A stretch of 64,000 nt of DNA from Streptomyces venezuelae. GTDB taxonomy: Bacteria; Actinomycetota; Actinomycetes; Streptomycetales; Streptomycetaceae. The notes under the pieces were generated by a model. That model saw only the letters and a list, made by a program, of their open reading frames with translations. It did not search any database and had not been told where the DNA came from. A program made the position numbers and the translations under genes. Location: the NCBI RefSeq assembly GCF_008642315.1, contig NZ_CP029192.1, forward strand, positions 2,728,001-2,792,000, read 5' to 3'. Every line of letters starts with the position of its first letter. Position 1 is the stretch's first letter. Positions 15,537 through 26,155 of this stretch are shown here, one piece after another.

Positions 15537-17063
15537 ATGCAGACGAACCCGCGCGCCACCCGCAAGGAATGGACCGCCTTCGCCGTCCTGATGCTCCCGC
15601 TGCTCCTGGTCTCGATGGACGTCTCCGTCCTCTACTTCGCGATCCCCGAGATCAGCGCCGACCTGGCGCCCAGCGGCACCCAGCAGCTCTGGATCTTCGA
15701 CATCTACGCCTTCGTCCTCGCCGGTCTCCTGATGACCATGGGCGCGGTCGGCGACCGCATCGGCCGCCGCAGGCTCCTCCTGTTCGGCGCCACCGCCTTC
15801 GGCGCCGCATCGCTCGTCGCGGCGTACGCGAACAGCGCCGAGACCCTCATCGCGGCCCGCGCGGTCCTCGGCATCGGCGGCGCGACCCTGATGCCGTCCA
15901 CACTGGCGATCGTGCGCACCCTGTTCCGGGACGCCGGACAGCGCGCGAAGGCGATCGGCATCTGGCAGGGCGTCCTGGTGGCCGGCGTGGCGCTCGGCTC
16001 GGTGCTGAGCGGTGTCCTCGTCGAGTACTTCTGGTGGGGCTCGGTCTTCCTGGTCAACCTGCCCGCAATGGTGCTGCTCCTGGTCCTCGCGCCGGTGCTG
16101 ATCCCGGAGTCCAAGGACCCGCACCCCGGCCGCTTCGACCTGCTGAGCGTGCCGCTGTCGATGGCCGCGGTGCTGCCGCTCGTATGGGGCCTCAAGGAGA
16201 TGCCGTCCGAAGGCGTCGAACTCCCCTACGTCGCGTCCGTCGCCGTCGGCCTCGTCTTCGCCGCCCTGTTCGTCCACCGCCAGCGCACCGCCGCGTCGCC
16301 GATGATCTCGCCCGACCTGTTCCGCGGCCGCGGCCGCGCCTTCGGCGCCGCCGTCTCCCTGAACCTCATCTCCTCGCTGACGATGATGGGTTCGGCGTAC
16401 TTCACCACGCAGTACCTGCAGTCCGTGCTCGGCAAGAGCGCGATGGAGGCCGCGCTGTGGGCACTGCTGCCCTCGGTCCTCATCGGCTTCGCCGCCCCGG
16501 TCGCCACGGTCCTCGTGCAGCGCGGCATGGACCGCGCCCACGTCGTCGCCACCGGCTTCGCCGTCTCCGCCTGCGGCTACGGTCTGCTCGCCCTGACCGG
16601 CACGTCGTCGCTCCGGCTCGTGCTCGCCGGGGCGGGCATGCTGGCCTCCGGCGCGGTCATCGTCGGCTCGCAACTCACCGACCTGGCCCTCGGCGCCGCC
16701 CCGGCGGAGAAGGCCGGCACGGCGTCCTCCCTCCTGGAGACGGGGCAGGAGTTCGGCGGCGCGATGGGCATGGCGCTGCTCGGCTCCATCGGCACCACGG
16801 TCTACCGGAACAACATGCCGGACACGGCGCCGGCCGAGGCCCGCGAGACCCTGACGGGCGCGGTGGCGACGGCGGGCCACCTGCCCGCCCGCACGGGCGA
16901 CGCCCTCCTGGCAACGGCCAGGGATGCCTTCACCACCGGCATGCACGTGGCGGCGGTGACGGGAGCGGTGCTGCTGCTCGCGGCGGCGGGACTGGCGGCG
17001 GTGGCGCTGCGGAAGGTGCGGGTGCGGGAAGAGGCGCCGGGTTCCGAGCGCGTACCGGCATGA
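15537..17063 (+). CDS. MFS drug transporter, DHA2 (EmrB/QacA) family, 14 TM
   Basis: 508-aa proton-coupled multidrug exporter. The membrane-spanning pattern begins at residue 13; LVSMDVSVLYFAIPEI in TM1 carries the motif D1-type acidic residue of DHA2 pumps, followed by GDRIGRRRLLLFG (motif A) and ARAVLGIGGATLMPSTLA (motif B/C). A glycine-rich motif C-like VAGVALGSVLSGVL is visible near residue 150. It resembles SmvA/QacA-type exporters of quaternary and cationic compounds. The substrate is unknown. It is divergent from its likely TetR repressor and ends in a strong bidirectional terminator. Confidence 0.92.
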   Translation: MQTNPRATRKEWTAFAVLMLPLLLVSMDVSVLYFAIPEISADLAPSGTQQLWIFDIYAFVLAGLLMTMGAVGDRIGRRRLLLFGATAFGAASLVAAYANSAETLIAARAVLGIGGATLMPSTLAIVRTLFRDAGQRAKAIGIWQGVLVAGVALGSVLSGVLVEYFWWGSVFLVNLPAMVLLLVLAPVLIPESKDPHPGRFDLLSVPLSMAAVLPLVWGLKEMPSEGVELPYVASVAVGLVFAALFVHRQRTAASPMISPDLFRGRGRAFGAAVSLNLISSLTMMGSAYFTTQYLQSVLGKSAMEAALWALLPSVLIGFAAPVATVLVQRGMDRAHVVATGFAVSACGYGLLALTGTSSLRLVLAGAGMLASGAVIVGSQLTDLALGAAPAEKAGTASSLLETGQEFGGAMGMALLGSIGTTVYRNNMPDTAPAEARETLTGAVATAGHLPARTGDALLATARDAFTTGMHVAAVTGAVLLLAAAGLAAVALRKVRVREEAPGSERVPA

Positions 17064-17079
17064 CAGCTCCGCACGCACG

Positions 17080-17118
17080 AACGCCGGACGGGCTGGGAGT
17101 TCCAGCCCGTCCGGCGTT
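17080..17118. terminator. Strong bidirectional terminator (17-bp stem)
   Basis: A perfect 17-bp stem (17080-17096 with 17102-17118) and a 5-nt GAGTT loop, flanked by AA on the left and TTT on the right. The right arm, CCGTCCGGCGTTTGAGGA, is a sequence I recall as highly repeated in Streptomyces intergenic regions. It separates the efflux gene from convergent serA. Confidence 0.9.
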
Positions 17119-17171
17119 TGAGGACGAACTCGGCGAAGCCGGTGATCTACGGCGACCGGAGCCGCGGAGTA

Positions 17172-18776
17172 CTAGTCGGTCAGGTCGACCGCGCGAACGG
17201 ACTCCGCGCCGATCTCCGCGGAGAGCTCGTTCAGGACCGCCTGCGACACCGTGTCGTCCACGGTGAGGACGGCCAGCGCCTCCCCGCCCACGTCAGCACG
17301 GGCGACCTGCATGCCCGCGATGTTGATGCCCGCCTCGCCGAGGACACGGCCGACCGTGCCGACGACACCGGGGCGGTCGGCGTACCGGAGGACGACCATG
17401 TGGTCGGCGAGCGCCAGGTCCACGTCGTACTCACCGATGGAGACGATCTTCTGCAGGTGCTTCGGTCCGGCCAGCGTGCCGGAGACGGCGATCTCCTCGC
17501 CGCCGGAGAGCGTGCCGCGCACGGTGACCACGTTGCGGTGGTCGGGCGACTCGGAGCTCGTGGTGAGGCGGACCTCGACCCCGCGCTCCTGGGCGAACAG
17601 CGGCGCGTTCACGTACGACACCGTCTCGTCGACGACGTCCTCGAACACGCCCTTCAGCGCGGACAGTTCGAGCACCTTCACGTCGTGCTGGGTGATCTCG
17701 CCGTACACCTCGACGTCGAGGCGGGCCGCGACCTCCTGGGCGAGCGCGGTGAAGATCCGGCCGAGCTTCTCGGCGAGCGGCAGGCCGGGACGGACGTCCT
17801 CGGCGATGACGCCGCCCTGCACGTTCACCGCGTCCGGCACGAGCTCACCGGCGAGGGCGAGGCGCACCGACTTGGCGACGGCGATGCCCGCCTTCTCCTG
17901 CGCCTCGTCCGTGGAGGCGCCGAGGTGCGGGGTGCAGACGACCTGGTCGAACTGGAAGAGCGGGGAGTCCGTGCAGGGCTCCTTCGCGTACACATCCAGG
18001 CCGGCGCCCGCGACGCGGCCCTCCTTGAGGGCGGAGTGCAGCGCCTCCTCGTCGACGATCCCGCCGCGCGCGGCGTTGACGATGCGGACGGACGGCTTGA
18101 CCTTGTGCAGCGCCTCGTCACCGATGAGACCGAGGGTCTCGGGCGTCTTGGGCAGGTGCACGGTGATGAAGTCCGAGACTTCCAGCAGCTCGTCCAGCGA
18201 GAGGACCTTCACGCCCATCTGGGCGGCGCGCGCGGGCTGCACGTACGGGTCGTAGGCCACGACCTTCATGCCGAAGGCGCTCATGCGCTGCGCGACGAGC
18301 GCGCCGATGCGGCCGAGGCCGACGACGCCGAGGGTCTTCTCGGCCAGCTCGACACCCGTGTACTTCGAACGCTTCCACTCGCCGTTCTTCAGGGCGGTGT
18401 TGGCCTGCGGGATGTTGCGCGCGGTGGCGAGGAGCAGACCGCAGGCGAGCTCGGCGGCGGTGACGATGTTGGAGGTCGGTGCGTTCACGACCATCACGCC
18501 GGCCTTGGTGGCGGCGGACACGTCGACGTTGTCCAGACCGACGCCCGCGCGGGCGACGACCTTCAGCTTCTTGGCCGCGGCGATGGCCTCGGCGTCGACC
18601 TTGGTCGCAGAGCGGACCAGGATCGCGTCGACCTCGGCGATGGCGGGCAGCAGCTCGGCACGGTCCGCGCCGTTGCACTGGCGGATCTCGAAGTCCGGCC
18701 CCAGCGCGTCGACGGTGGCGGGCGACAGCTCTTCGGCGATGAGTACGACGGGTTTGCCGGTGGCAGCAGTGCTCAC
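17172..18776 (-). CDS. serA: D-3-phosphoglycerate dehydrogenase
   Basis: 534-aa long-form SerA, first step of serine biosynthesis (3-phosphoglycerate to phosphohydroxypyruvate, NAD+). Catalytic/Rossmann domains (1-315) show VGLGRIGALVAQRM (NAD loop), VNAARGGIVDE, AGLDVYAKEP and the catalytic His in CTPHLGAST. An allosteric substrate-binding domain and a C-terminal ACT domain (about 455-530, RPGVVGTVGRVLGEAGINIAGMQ) follow, as in mycobacterial SerA. GTG 18776 is preferred because GAGGAC lies 6 nt upstream; the frame extends 12 nt further. It follows ilvC but is separated from it by a terminator, so it likely has its own promoter. Confidence 0.96.
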   Translation of the reverse strand: MSTAATGKPVVLIAEELSPATVDALGPDFEIRQCNGADRAELLPAIAEVDAILVRSATKVDAEAIAAAKKLKVVARAGVGLDNVDVSAATKAGVMVVNAPTSNIVTAAELACGLLLATARNIPQANTALKNGEWKRSKYTGVELAEKTLGVVGLGRIGALVAQRMSAFGMKVVAYDPYVQPARAAQMGVKVLSLDELLEVSDFITVHLPKTPETLGLIGDEALHKVKPSVRIVNAARGGIVDEEALHSALKEGRVAGAGLDVYAKEPCTDSPLFQFDQVVCTPHLGASTDEAQEKAGIAVAKSVRLALAGELVPDAVNVQGGVIAEDVRPGLPLAEKLGRIFTALAQEVAARLDVEVYGEITQHDVKVLELSALKGVFEDVVDETVSYVNAPLFAQERGVEVRLTTSSESPDHRNVVTVRGTLSGGEEIAVSGTLAGPKHLQKIVSIGEYDVDLALADHMVVLRYADRPGVVGTVGRVLGEAGINIAGMQVARADVGGEALAVLTVDDTVSQAVLNELSAEIGAESVRAVDLTD

Positions 18777-18957
18777 GTGAGTCCTCACAAGTCCCTTGCG
18801 GACGGCCGTCCCGACGGCCGCAGGCGGAGTCGCTTAGCCGCGTGGAAGACGCACGACGCTGTGGGCCCGACGCGAATGTTGAACAGAAGCATAGTGGCGC
18901 CATGGACGTCGTCGTGCTCCTCGATGGAAGGATCACCCGTCCGTGGCTGGACACGAT

Positions 18958-18993
18958 GGACAAGGGCCGGGGCGGCTGCCCCGGCCCTTGTCC
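18958..18993 (-). terminator. Terminator of the ilvBNC operon
   Basis: A perfect 16-bp stem (18958-18973 with 18978-18993) and GGCT loop, 7 nt beyond the ilvC stop. It isolates the ilv operon from serA 180 nt further on; that interval otherwise contains only the serA leader, with a small GGCCGTC/GACGGCC hairpin at 18804-18819. Confidence 0.9.
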
Positions 18994-19000
18994 TCACGAC

Positions 19001-20095
<1,095 letters not shown>

Positions 20096-20623
20096 CTATG
20101 CGCTCCGGTCGAGCGCCCGCAGGCTGCGGTCGGTGATGGAGCGGGAGCCGCGGCCGATGGCGATCGTGCCGGACTGGACGAGCTCCTTGATGCCGAAGGG
20201 CTCCAGCATCTTGAGCATGGCCTCCAGCTTGTCGCTGCTGCCCGTCGCCTCGATGGTGACGGCCTCCGGGGAGACGTCCACGGTCTTGGCGCGGAACAGC
20301 TGGACGATCTCGACGATCTGGGAGCGGGTCTCGTTGTCGGCGCGGACCTTCGCGAGGACGAGTTCGCGGGCGACCGCGGCACCCGGCTCCAGTTCGACGA
20401 TCTTCAGGACGTTGACGAGCTTGTTGAGCTGCTTCGTGACCTGTTCGAGCGGCAGGTCCTCGACGTTCACGACGATGGTGATGCGCGAGATGTCGGGGTG
20501 CTCGGTGACGCCCACGGCGAGCGAGTCGATGTTGAAGCCGCGGCGGGAGAACAGGGCGGCGATCCGGGCGAGGATGCCGGGGGTGTTCTCGACCAGGACG
20601 GAGAGCGTGTGCTTGGTGGACAT
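20096..20623 (-). CDS. ilvN: Acetolactate synthase regulatory (small) subunit
   Basis: 175-aa regulatory subunit: an N-terminal ACT domain (residues 4-75, TLSVLVENTPGILARIAALF then RRGFNIDSLAVG) binding valine for feedback control, and a C-terminal ALS_ss domain ending near DRSLRALDRSA. It activates IlvB and confers end-product inhibition. ATG 20623 gives the family start. It sits 29 nt after ilvB and 93 nt before ilvC in the same operon. Confidence 0.96.
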   Translation of the reverse strand: MSTKHTLSVLVENTPGILARIAALFSRRGFNIDSLAVGVTEHPDISRITIVVNVEDLPLEQVTKQLNKLVNVLKIVELEPGAAVARELVLAKVRADNETRSQIVEIVQLFRAKTVDVSPEAVTIEATGSSDKLEAMLKMLEPFGIKELVQSGTIAIGRGSRSITDRSLRALDRSA

Positions 20624-20652
20624 GGCTCTTGGTCTCTCTTTCGCTCTCGGTC

Positions 20653-22500
20653 TCAGTCGTCTTCGTTGTCGCCGAAGTCGGGGCGGACGCCCCGGGCGGC
20701 CATGACCTCGTCGTTCGAGGTGCCGGCGGCGACCATCGGCCAGACCTGGGCGTCCTCGTGGACGATGAAGTCGACGACGACGGGCCGGTCGTTGATGGCG
20801 TTGGCCTCGGCGATGACCTTGTCGAGGTCCTCTGGGCGCTCGCAGCGCAGCGCCACACAGCCCATGGCCTCCGACAGCTTCACGAAGTCCGGGACGCGGG
20901 TGCCCTTGTTGGGGCCGATGTCCTCGGGACCGCTGTGCAGCACCGTGTTGGAGTAACGCTGGTTGTAGAACAGCGTCTGCCACTGGCGGACCATCCCGAG
21001 GGCGCCGTTGTTGATGATGGCGACCTTGATCGGGATGTTGTTCAGGGCGCAGGTGGTGAGCTCCTGATTGGTCATCTGGAAGCAGCCGTCGCCGTCGATC
21101 GCCCAGACCGTGCGGTCCGGCTGTCCGGCCTTGGCGCCCATCGCGGCCGGGACCGCGTAGCCCATCGTTCCGGCGCCGCCGGAGTTGAGCCAGGTGGCGG
21201 GCTTCTCGTACTCGATGAAGTGCGCGGCCCACATCTGGTGCTGGCCGACGCCCGCCGCGAAGATCGTGCCCTCCGGGGCGAGCTGCCCGACGCGCTCGAT
21301 GACGTGCTGCGGCGAGAGCGAACCGTCCTCGGGCTGCGTGTAGCCGAGGGGGTAGGTGTCGCGCCAGCGGTTGAGGTCCGTCCACCAGGCGGTGTAGTCA
21401 CCCGTGTGGCCCTCGGTGTGCTCGGCCTGGACGGCCTGGACGAGGTCCGCGATGACCTCGCGGGCGTCACCGACGATCGGCACGTCGGCGGCGCGGTTCT
21501 TGCCGATCTCGGCCGGGTCGATGTCGGCGTGGACGATCTTCGCGTACGGGGCGAAGCTGTCCAGCTTGCCGGTGACGCGGTCGTCGAAGCGGGCTCCGAG
21601 GGCGACGATCAGGTCGGCCTTCTGCAGCGCGGTGACGGCGGTGACCGCACCGTGCATGCCCGGCATTCCCACGTGCAGCGGGTGGCTGTCGGGGAATGCG
21701 CCGAGCGCCATCAGTGTGGTGGTGACGGGCGCTCCGGTGAGCTCTGCCAGGACCTTCAGCTCGGCGGTGGCCTGTGCCTTCAGGACACCTCCGCCGACGT
21801 ACAGGACCGGGCGCTTGGCCGCCGTGATGAGCTTGGCGGCCTCGCGGATCTGCTTGGCGTGCGGCTTGGTCACCGGGCGGTAGCCGGGCAGGTCCTGCTG
21901 CGGCGGCCAGGAGAACGTCGTCTGCGCCTGGAGGGCGTCCTTGGCGATGTCCACGAGGACGGGGCCCGGGCGGCCCGTCGAGGCGATGTGGAAGGCCTCG
22001 GCGATGGTGCGCGGGATGTCCTCGGCCTTGGTGACCAGGAAGTTGTGCTTGGTGATCGGCATCGTGATGCCGACGATGTCCGCCTCCTGGAAGGCGTCCG
22101 TGCCGATGGCCTTGGAGGCCACCTGGCCGGTGATCGCGACCATCGGGACGGAGTCCATGTGGGCGTCGGCGATCGGGGTGACCAGGTTGGTGGCGCCGGG
22201 GCCGCTCGTCGCCATGCAGACGCCGACCTTGCCGGTGGCCTGCGCGTAGCCGGTCGCGGCGTGGCCCGCGCCCTGCTCGTGCCGGACCAGGACGTGCCGC
22301 ACGCGGGTGGAGTCCATCATCGGGTCGTACGCGGGGAGGATGGCGCCGCCCGGAATGCCGAACACCGTGTCGGCCCCGACTTCCTCGAGAGAACGAATGA
22401 GGGACTGCGCACCCGTGACGTGCTCGACGGGGGCGGACTGCTGTCCTGAGGATCGGGGCCGCGGCTGCGGATGGTGGGCCCCGGTGGCCTGCTCGGTCAT
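20653..22500 (-). CDS. ilvB: Acetolactate synthase catalytic (large) subunit
   Basis: 615-aa ThDP enzyme joining two pyruvates, or pyruvate and 2-oxobutyrate. The PYR domain has [13 protein letters not shown] and [14 protein letters not shown] (catalytic Glu), the central domain [14 protein letters not shown] (FAD-binding type), and the PP domain the ThDP motif [21 protein letters not shown] prefer ATG 22500 (MTEQATG); an ATG two codons earlier (22506) is equally in frame and both lie downstream of an AGAAGAG site. The first 30 residues are a variable Pro/Gln/Ser extension. The gene is preceded by a leader peptide and intrinsic terminator, an attenuation layout. Confidence 0.96.
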   Translation of the reverse strand: MTEQATGAHHPQPRPRSSGQQSAPVEHVTGAQSLIRSLEEVGADTVFGIPGGAILPAYDPMMDSTRVRHVLVRHEQGAGHAATGYAQATGKVGVCMATSGPGATNLVTPIADAHMDSVPMVAITGQVASKAIGTDAFQEADIVGITMPITKHNFLVTKAEDIPRTIAEAFHIASTGRPGPVLVDIAKDALQAQTTFSWPPQQDLPGYRPVTKPHAKQIREAAKLITAAKRPVLYVGGGVLKAQATAELKVLAELTGAPVTTTLMALGAFPDSHPLHVGMPGMHGAVTAVTALQKADLIVALGARFDDRVTGKLDSFAPYAKIVHADIDPAEIGKNRAADVPIVGDAREVIADLVQAVQAEHTEGHTGDYTAWWTDLNRWRDTYPLGYTQPEDGSLSPQHVIERVGQLAPEGTIFAAGVGQHQMWAAHFIEYEKPATWLNSGGAGTMGYAVPAAMGAKAGQPDRTVWAIDGDGCFQMTNQELTTCALNNIPIKVAIINNGALGMVRQWQTLFYNQRYSNTVLHSGPEDIGPNKGTRVPDFVKLSEAMGCVALRCERPEDLDKVIAEANAINDRPVVVDFIVHEDAQVWPMVAAGTSNDEVMAARGVRPDFGDNEDD

Positions 22501-22570
22501 CGGCATTCTCTTCTCGAAGCTGAGGGTTTTTGCGGGGTGTTTGCGGGGGTTTGGCAGGTGCCAGTGCAAC

Positions 22571-22604
22571 AAAAAACCCCTCGTGCCGTGAGGCAAGCGA
22601 GGGG
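22571..22604 (-). terminator. ilvB attenuator: intrinsic terminator in the leader
   Basis: On the minus strand CCCCTCG (22598-22604) and CGAGGGG (22577-22583) form a 7-bp stem extended by TGCC/GGCA inside it, followed at once by six T (22571-22576). A T-tract this good is unusual in so GC-rich a genome. It lies between the leader peptide at 22660-22701 and the ilvB start. A competing hairpin (CTGGG...CCCAG with ACCGG inside, about 22624-22657) could act as the alternative structure. Confidence 0.88.
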
Positions 22605-22659
22605 AGCGCGCCGGGTGCGGTCGCTGGGGATCCGGTGTTCGGACCGGTCCGTCCCAGCT

Positions 22660-22701
22660 TCAGCCGACGCGCTTTCCAAGTACGAGAATTCGGGTGCGCA
22701 T
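22660..22701 (-). CDS. ilvB leader peptide, MRTRILVLGKRVG
   Basis: A 13-residue open frame starting at ATG 22701 with GGGAGGG about 9 nt upstream. It contains consecutive Ile-Leu-Val-Leu plus a later Val, encoded ATT CTC GTA CTT, three of which are rare in this GC-rich genome and would make ribosomes sensitive to branched-chain aminoacyl-tRNA. The same peptide is, as I recall, conserved ahead of ilvB in Streptomyces. Together with the terminator at 22571 it forms a classical transcription attenuator controlling ilvBNC. It lies 34 nt beyond the 3' end of the cdgC gene, so the promoter must overlap or lie inside that gene's tail. Confidence 0.9.
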   Translation of the reverse strand: MRTRILVLGKRVG

Positions 22702-22734
22702 GGCATTGACCCTCCCCCCGGCACGCAGTACCTG

Positions 22735-25700
22735 TCAAGTAGGTGGGACGGGGGTCTCATTATGTGAACGCGCGTAGGCCGCGGGGCCGCCGGTGAGCGT
22801 CCCCGGAGGGCCGCCCGCGTACGTCCCCGGGGGTCCGACCGCGTACGGGGAGGCGCCGCTCGCGAACGGTCCGGCAGGGCCGCCGTACGCCGCCGCCGAG
22901 CCGCCCGTGTACGTCGCGGGACGGCCGCCCGCGAGCACCGGTTCGGCCTGGCCGCGCGGCACCGGGTACTCGCCCATCGTGAGCGCCCGCCGCAGCCGGT
23001 ACTCGTCGAGCGGTCCGGCGAACGCCGCCCCCTGCCCGTGGGTGCAGCCCATCGCGCGCAGGGCCACCACCTGCTCGGGCAGGTCCACGCCGTCGGCCAC
23101 GGAGTCGAGGCCCAGGTCGCCCGCGATGCGCAGCAGTCCGGAAGTGATCTTGTGCAGCCGCGCGGACTCGACTACGCCCTCGACGAGGCCGCGGTCCAGC
23201 TTCAGCACGTCGACGGGGAGCCGGCGCAGGGCCGTGATCGCCGCGTACCCACTGCCGAAGCCGTCGAGCGCGATGCGCACACCGAGTCTGCGCAGGGCGG
23301 CGAGCCGTCGCTCCAGGTCGTCGAGCGAGACCCGGGGGTCGGTCTCGGCGAGCTCGACGACGAGCGCGCCGGAGGGCAGCCCGTGCCTGGTCAGAAGCGC
23401 CTCGATGGAGCCCATCGGCATGGAGCGGTCCAGGAGGCGGCGCGCGCTCATCCGCACGCTGACGGGCACGGCGTGCCCGGTCCTGCCGCGCTCGGCGGCC
23501 TGCTCCACGGCCTTCTCGAACATCCAGCGGCCCAGCTCGGCCGCCCGCTTGTCCTGGCCCTCCTTGGAGTCGGCGACCCGCAGGAACTCGGCGGGCGTGA
23601 AGAGGATGCCCTGCGCCGAGCGCCAGCGGGCCTGCGCGGCGACCGCCGTGATCCGGCCGTCGTCCAGGGAGACGACGGGCTGGTGGAGCAGCGCGAACTC
23701 GCCGTCGTGCAGGGCGGCGCGCAGCCGGGTGGCGAGCTCCGCCTTGCGGACGACGTCGGCCTGCATCTGGGGTGCGTACAGCTCGACACGCCCCTTGCCC
23801 GCGGCCTTGGCGCGGTACATCGCGAGGTCGGCGTTGCGCAGGAGCTCCCCCGCGCCGGTGCCCGGTTCGGCGAAGGCCACGCCGATGGAGGCCGCTACGC
23901 GCACGTCGTTGCCGTCGATGGCGTAGGGCTGGGACAGGGCGATTCTGAGCCGGTCGGCCAGCTCGTAGATGTGCCGTTCTCTCGCGGCCTGGTCCCGGGT
24001 CCCGTCGCCGACGATGAGGGCCGCGAACTCATCGCCGCCGAGCCGGGAGGCGGTGTCGCCCGAACGCACCGCCTCCTGGAGTCTGCGCGCGGCCTGGATG
24101 AGGAGCTCGTCCCCGGCCTGGTGTCCGATGGTGTCGTTGACGGCCTTGAAGCCGTCGAGGTCGATGAAGAGCACGGCCGTGCCGCGGTCGGTGACTCTGC
24201 GGCCGGTCAGCGCCTGGCTCACGCGCCGGGTGAACAGCGCGCGGTTGGGCAGGTCGGTCAGCGGGTCGTGCTCGGCGTTGTGCTGCAACTGCGCCTGGAG
24301 CCTGACCCGTTCGGTGACGTCCCTGCTGTTGAAGATGAGTCCGCCCTGGTGGCGGTTGACGGTGGACTCCACGTTGAGCCAGTCGCCGTCGCCGGACTTG
24401 AAGCGGCACTCGATACGGGTGGTGGGTTCCTCGCCGGGGTCGGCGGCGAGGAATCTGCGCACTTCGTGGACGACGCGTCCGAGGTCCTCGGGGTGCATGA
24501 GGGAGGCGAGTTCGGAGCCCACGAGCTCTTCCGCGTCCCTGCCGTAGACCCCGGAGGCGGCCGGGCTCACGTAGTGCAGGATGCCGTTCGGCGCGGCGAT
24601 CATGATGACGTCGCTCGATCCCTGGACCAGGGACCTGAAGTGGTTCTCCTTCTGGGCCAGTTCCTGGGTGAGCGTGATGTTGTCCAGGAGCATGATGCCC
24701 TGGCGCACCACGAGTGCCAGCACGACGGTGCCCGCGGTGAAGAGCACGACGCGGTCCACACTGCGGCCGTTCAGCACGTTGTAGAGGATCCCCAACGTGC
24801 AGACGGCGGCGGCCAGATACGGCGTGAGGGCGGCCAGCGATCCGGCGATCGGACGGGTCGCGGGGGCCGGTTCCTCGGGCCCGCTGTCGTACTGCACGCG
24901 CCCGCGGCCCGTGCCCTGCCCGTCGCGCGCGTGCCAGGGGGCGGCCCACGGAGCGTAGGCAAGGAGGAGCGAGCCCGCGAACCACCCGGCGTCGAGCATC
25001 TGGCCGGAGCGGTAACTGGTGTGCAGCAGCGGTGAGGTGAACAGCGCGTCGCACATCACCGTCAGGGCGAGCGCCCCGATCGCGGTGTTCACCGCGGAGC
25101 GGTTGGCGGACGACCTCCTGAAGTGCAGCGCCAGGACCATGCTGACCAGCGCGATGTCGAGGAGGGGGTACGCGAGCGAGAGCGCTGCGTACGCGACGCT
25201 CTGGCCCTCGAACTGCGCGGTGTGCGCGAGCGCGAGGCTCCAGGAGAGCGTGAGGAGCGAGCCCCCGATCAGCCACGAGTCGAGAGCGAGGCACCCCCAA
25301 CCCGCCTTCGTCACCGGGCGCTTGGCGAGCACGAGGAGTCCGATGATGGCGGGCGGTGCGAAGCAGAGGAAGAACAGGTCGGCGAAGCCCGGGCTGGGGA
25401 CGGGGCGGTCGAGAACGACCTCGTACCAGCCCCACACCCCGTTGCCGAACGCTGCCATCGCGGAGGAGAGCGCGAAGAGCAGCCATGCGGGTCGAAAGCG
25501 GCTTCGGCGGGTGCGGGAGTACCGGAAGCAGGAGACCGCGGCGGCGGCCGCGGCGACGCTCAGTCCGAAGTCGCCCATGATCAGGGCCAGTCGCTCGGAT
25601 CCCCAGCCGAGGGCCGAGCCGGTGGCGTACGCCCCGCAGACCAGCAGCAGCGCCAGCTGGGAGACGACGCCGCGGCCTCCCGGCAGTGGGCGCCGGGCCA

Positions 25701-26064
25701 GCGGAATCCTGGTCGACAGCGCCGCCACTCCCCCGTCGAGGACGGGGGTGGAGGTCGCGCGGGCGTTCACCGGGCCGCCCCGGTCCGTGCCGCCCCCGTG
25801 TCCGTCCGGCTCGCGCGTCGGCCGGGCCGACAGGGGCGCTGTGGTGTGCGGCGGCGTCCGGTGGTGCGGCTCGCGGTTCGCCTGCGTCTGCGGGTCGGTG
25901 TGCGCCGGAGTCGCCGGCTGAGGTTTCGCCGCGTCGGATCGTTCACCCATAGGCCGTGCATCGCCCGTCGCCCCCCTCGCAGTCTGATGTCTCGTCCCCG
26001 CGCCGAACGGTCCACGGCGCATCCCCTGTCGGGACGATACACCAGACTCGTCACTCAGGGACAT
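22735..26064 (-). CDS. cdgC: Membrane-bound PAS-GGDEF-EAL protein, CdgC-type, with degenerate EAL
   Basis: About 1109-aa c-di-GMP protein. A disordered Pro/Thr/His-rich N-terminus (to about 110), about ten hydrophobic segments (about 140-460), a PAS domain (about 475-590), GGDEF (RLGGDEFAALI near 678) and EAL-like domain, then a Gly/Pro/Tyr-rich tail. The GGDEF motif is intact and RSGD lies exactly five residues before it, a product-inhibition I-site. The EAL domain has lost the EAL glutamate (VAAQARW), and DDFGTGY is LDGFGSGY, so phosphodiesterase activity is unlikely. I name it cdgC from its place upstream of ilvB, as I recall for S. coelicolor. ATG 26064 is preferred; GAGGAG precedes it closely. 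Confidence 0.85.
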   Translation of the reverse strand: MSLSDESGVSSRQGMRRGPFGAGTRHQTARGATGDARPMGERSDAAKPQPATPAHTDPQTQANREPHHRTPPHTTAPLSARPTREPDGHGGGTDRGGPVNARATSTPVLDGGVAALSTRIPLARRPLPGGRGVVSQLALLLVCGAYATGSALGWGSERLALIMGDFGLSVAAAAAAVSCFRYSRTRRSRFRPAWLLFALSSAMAAFGNGVWGWYEVVLDRPVPSPGFADLFFLCFAPPAIIGLLVLAKRPVTKAGWGCLALDSWLIGGSLLTLSWSLALAHTAQFEGQSVAYAALSLAYPLLDIALVSMVLALHFRRSSANRSAVNTAIGALALTVMCDALFTSPLLHTSYRSGQMLDAGWFAGSLLLAYAPWAAPWHARDGQGTGRGRVQYDSGPEEPAPATRPIAGSLAALTPYLAAAVCTLGILYNVLNGRSVDRVVLFTAGTVVLALVVRQGIMLLDNITLTQELAQKENHFRSLVQGSSDVIMIAAPNGILHYVSPAASGVYGRDAEELVGSELASLMHPEDLGRVVHEVRRFLAADPGEEPTTRIECRFKSGDGDWLNVESTVNRHQGGLIFNSRDVTERVRLQAQLQHNAEHDPLTDLPNRALFTRRVSQALTGRRVTDRGTAVLFIDLDGFKAVNDTIGHQAGDELLIQAARRLQEAVRSGDTASRLGGDEFAALIVGDGTRDQAARERHIYELADRLRIALSQPYAIDGNDVRVAASIGVAFAEPGTGAGELLRNADLAMYRAKAAGKGRVELYAPQMQADVVRKAELATRLRAALHDGEFALLHQPVVSLDDGRITAVAAQARWRSAQGILFTPAEFLRVADSKEGQDKRAAELGRWMFEKAVEQAAERGRTGHAVPVSVRMSARRLLDRSMPMGSIEALLTRHGLPSGALVVELAETDPRVSLDDLERRLAALRRLGVRIALDGFGSGYAAITALRRLPVDVLKLDRGLVEGVVESARLHKITSGLLRIAGDLGLDSVADGVDLPEQVVALRAMGCTHGQGAAFAGPLDEYRLRRALTMGEYPVPRGQAEPVLAGGRPATYTGGSAAAYGGPAGPFASGASPYAVGPPGTYAGGPPGTLTGGPAAYARSHNETPVPPT

Positions 26065-26155
26065 AGCTCCTCTACGCTCCGTGACTGCCGGAGGAGAAGC
26101 GGGCACGGGGTGCACACGGACCGACGCGGAGCGTGCACGAATCGCTCCGAGGCGA

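Noticed and set aside
22733..22738. TTGACA as the -35 element of ilvB
   Set aside because: With a 17-bp spacer the -10 would fall in the GGAGGG site of the leader peptide, leaving no room for a ribosome site; no -10 sequence is there.
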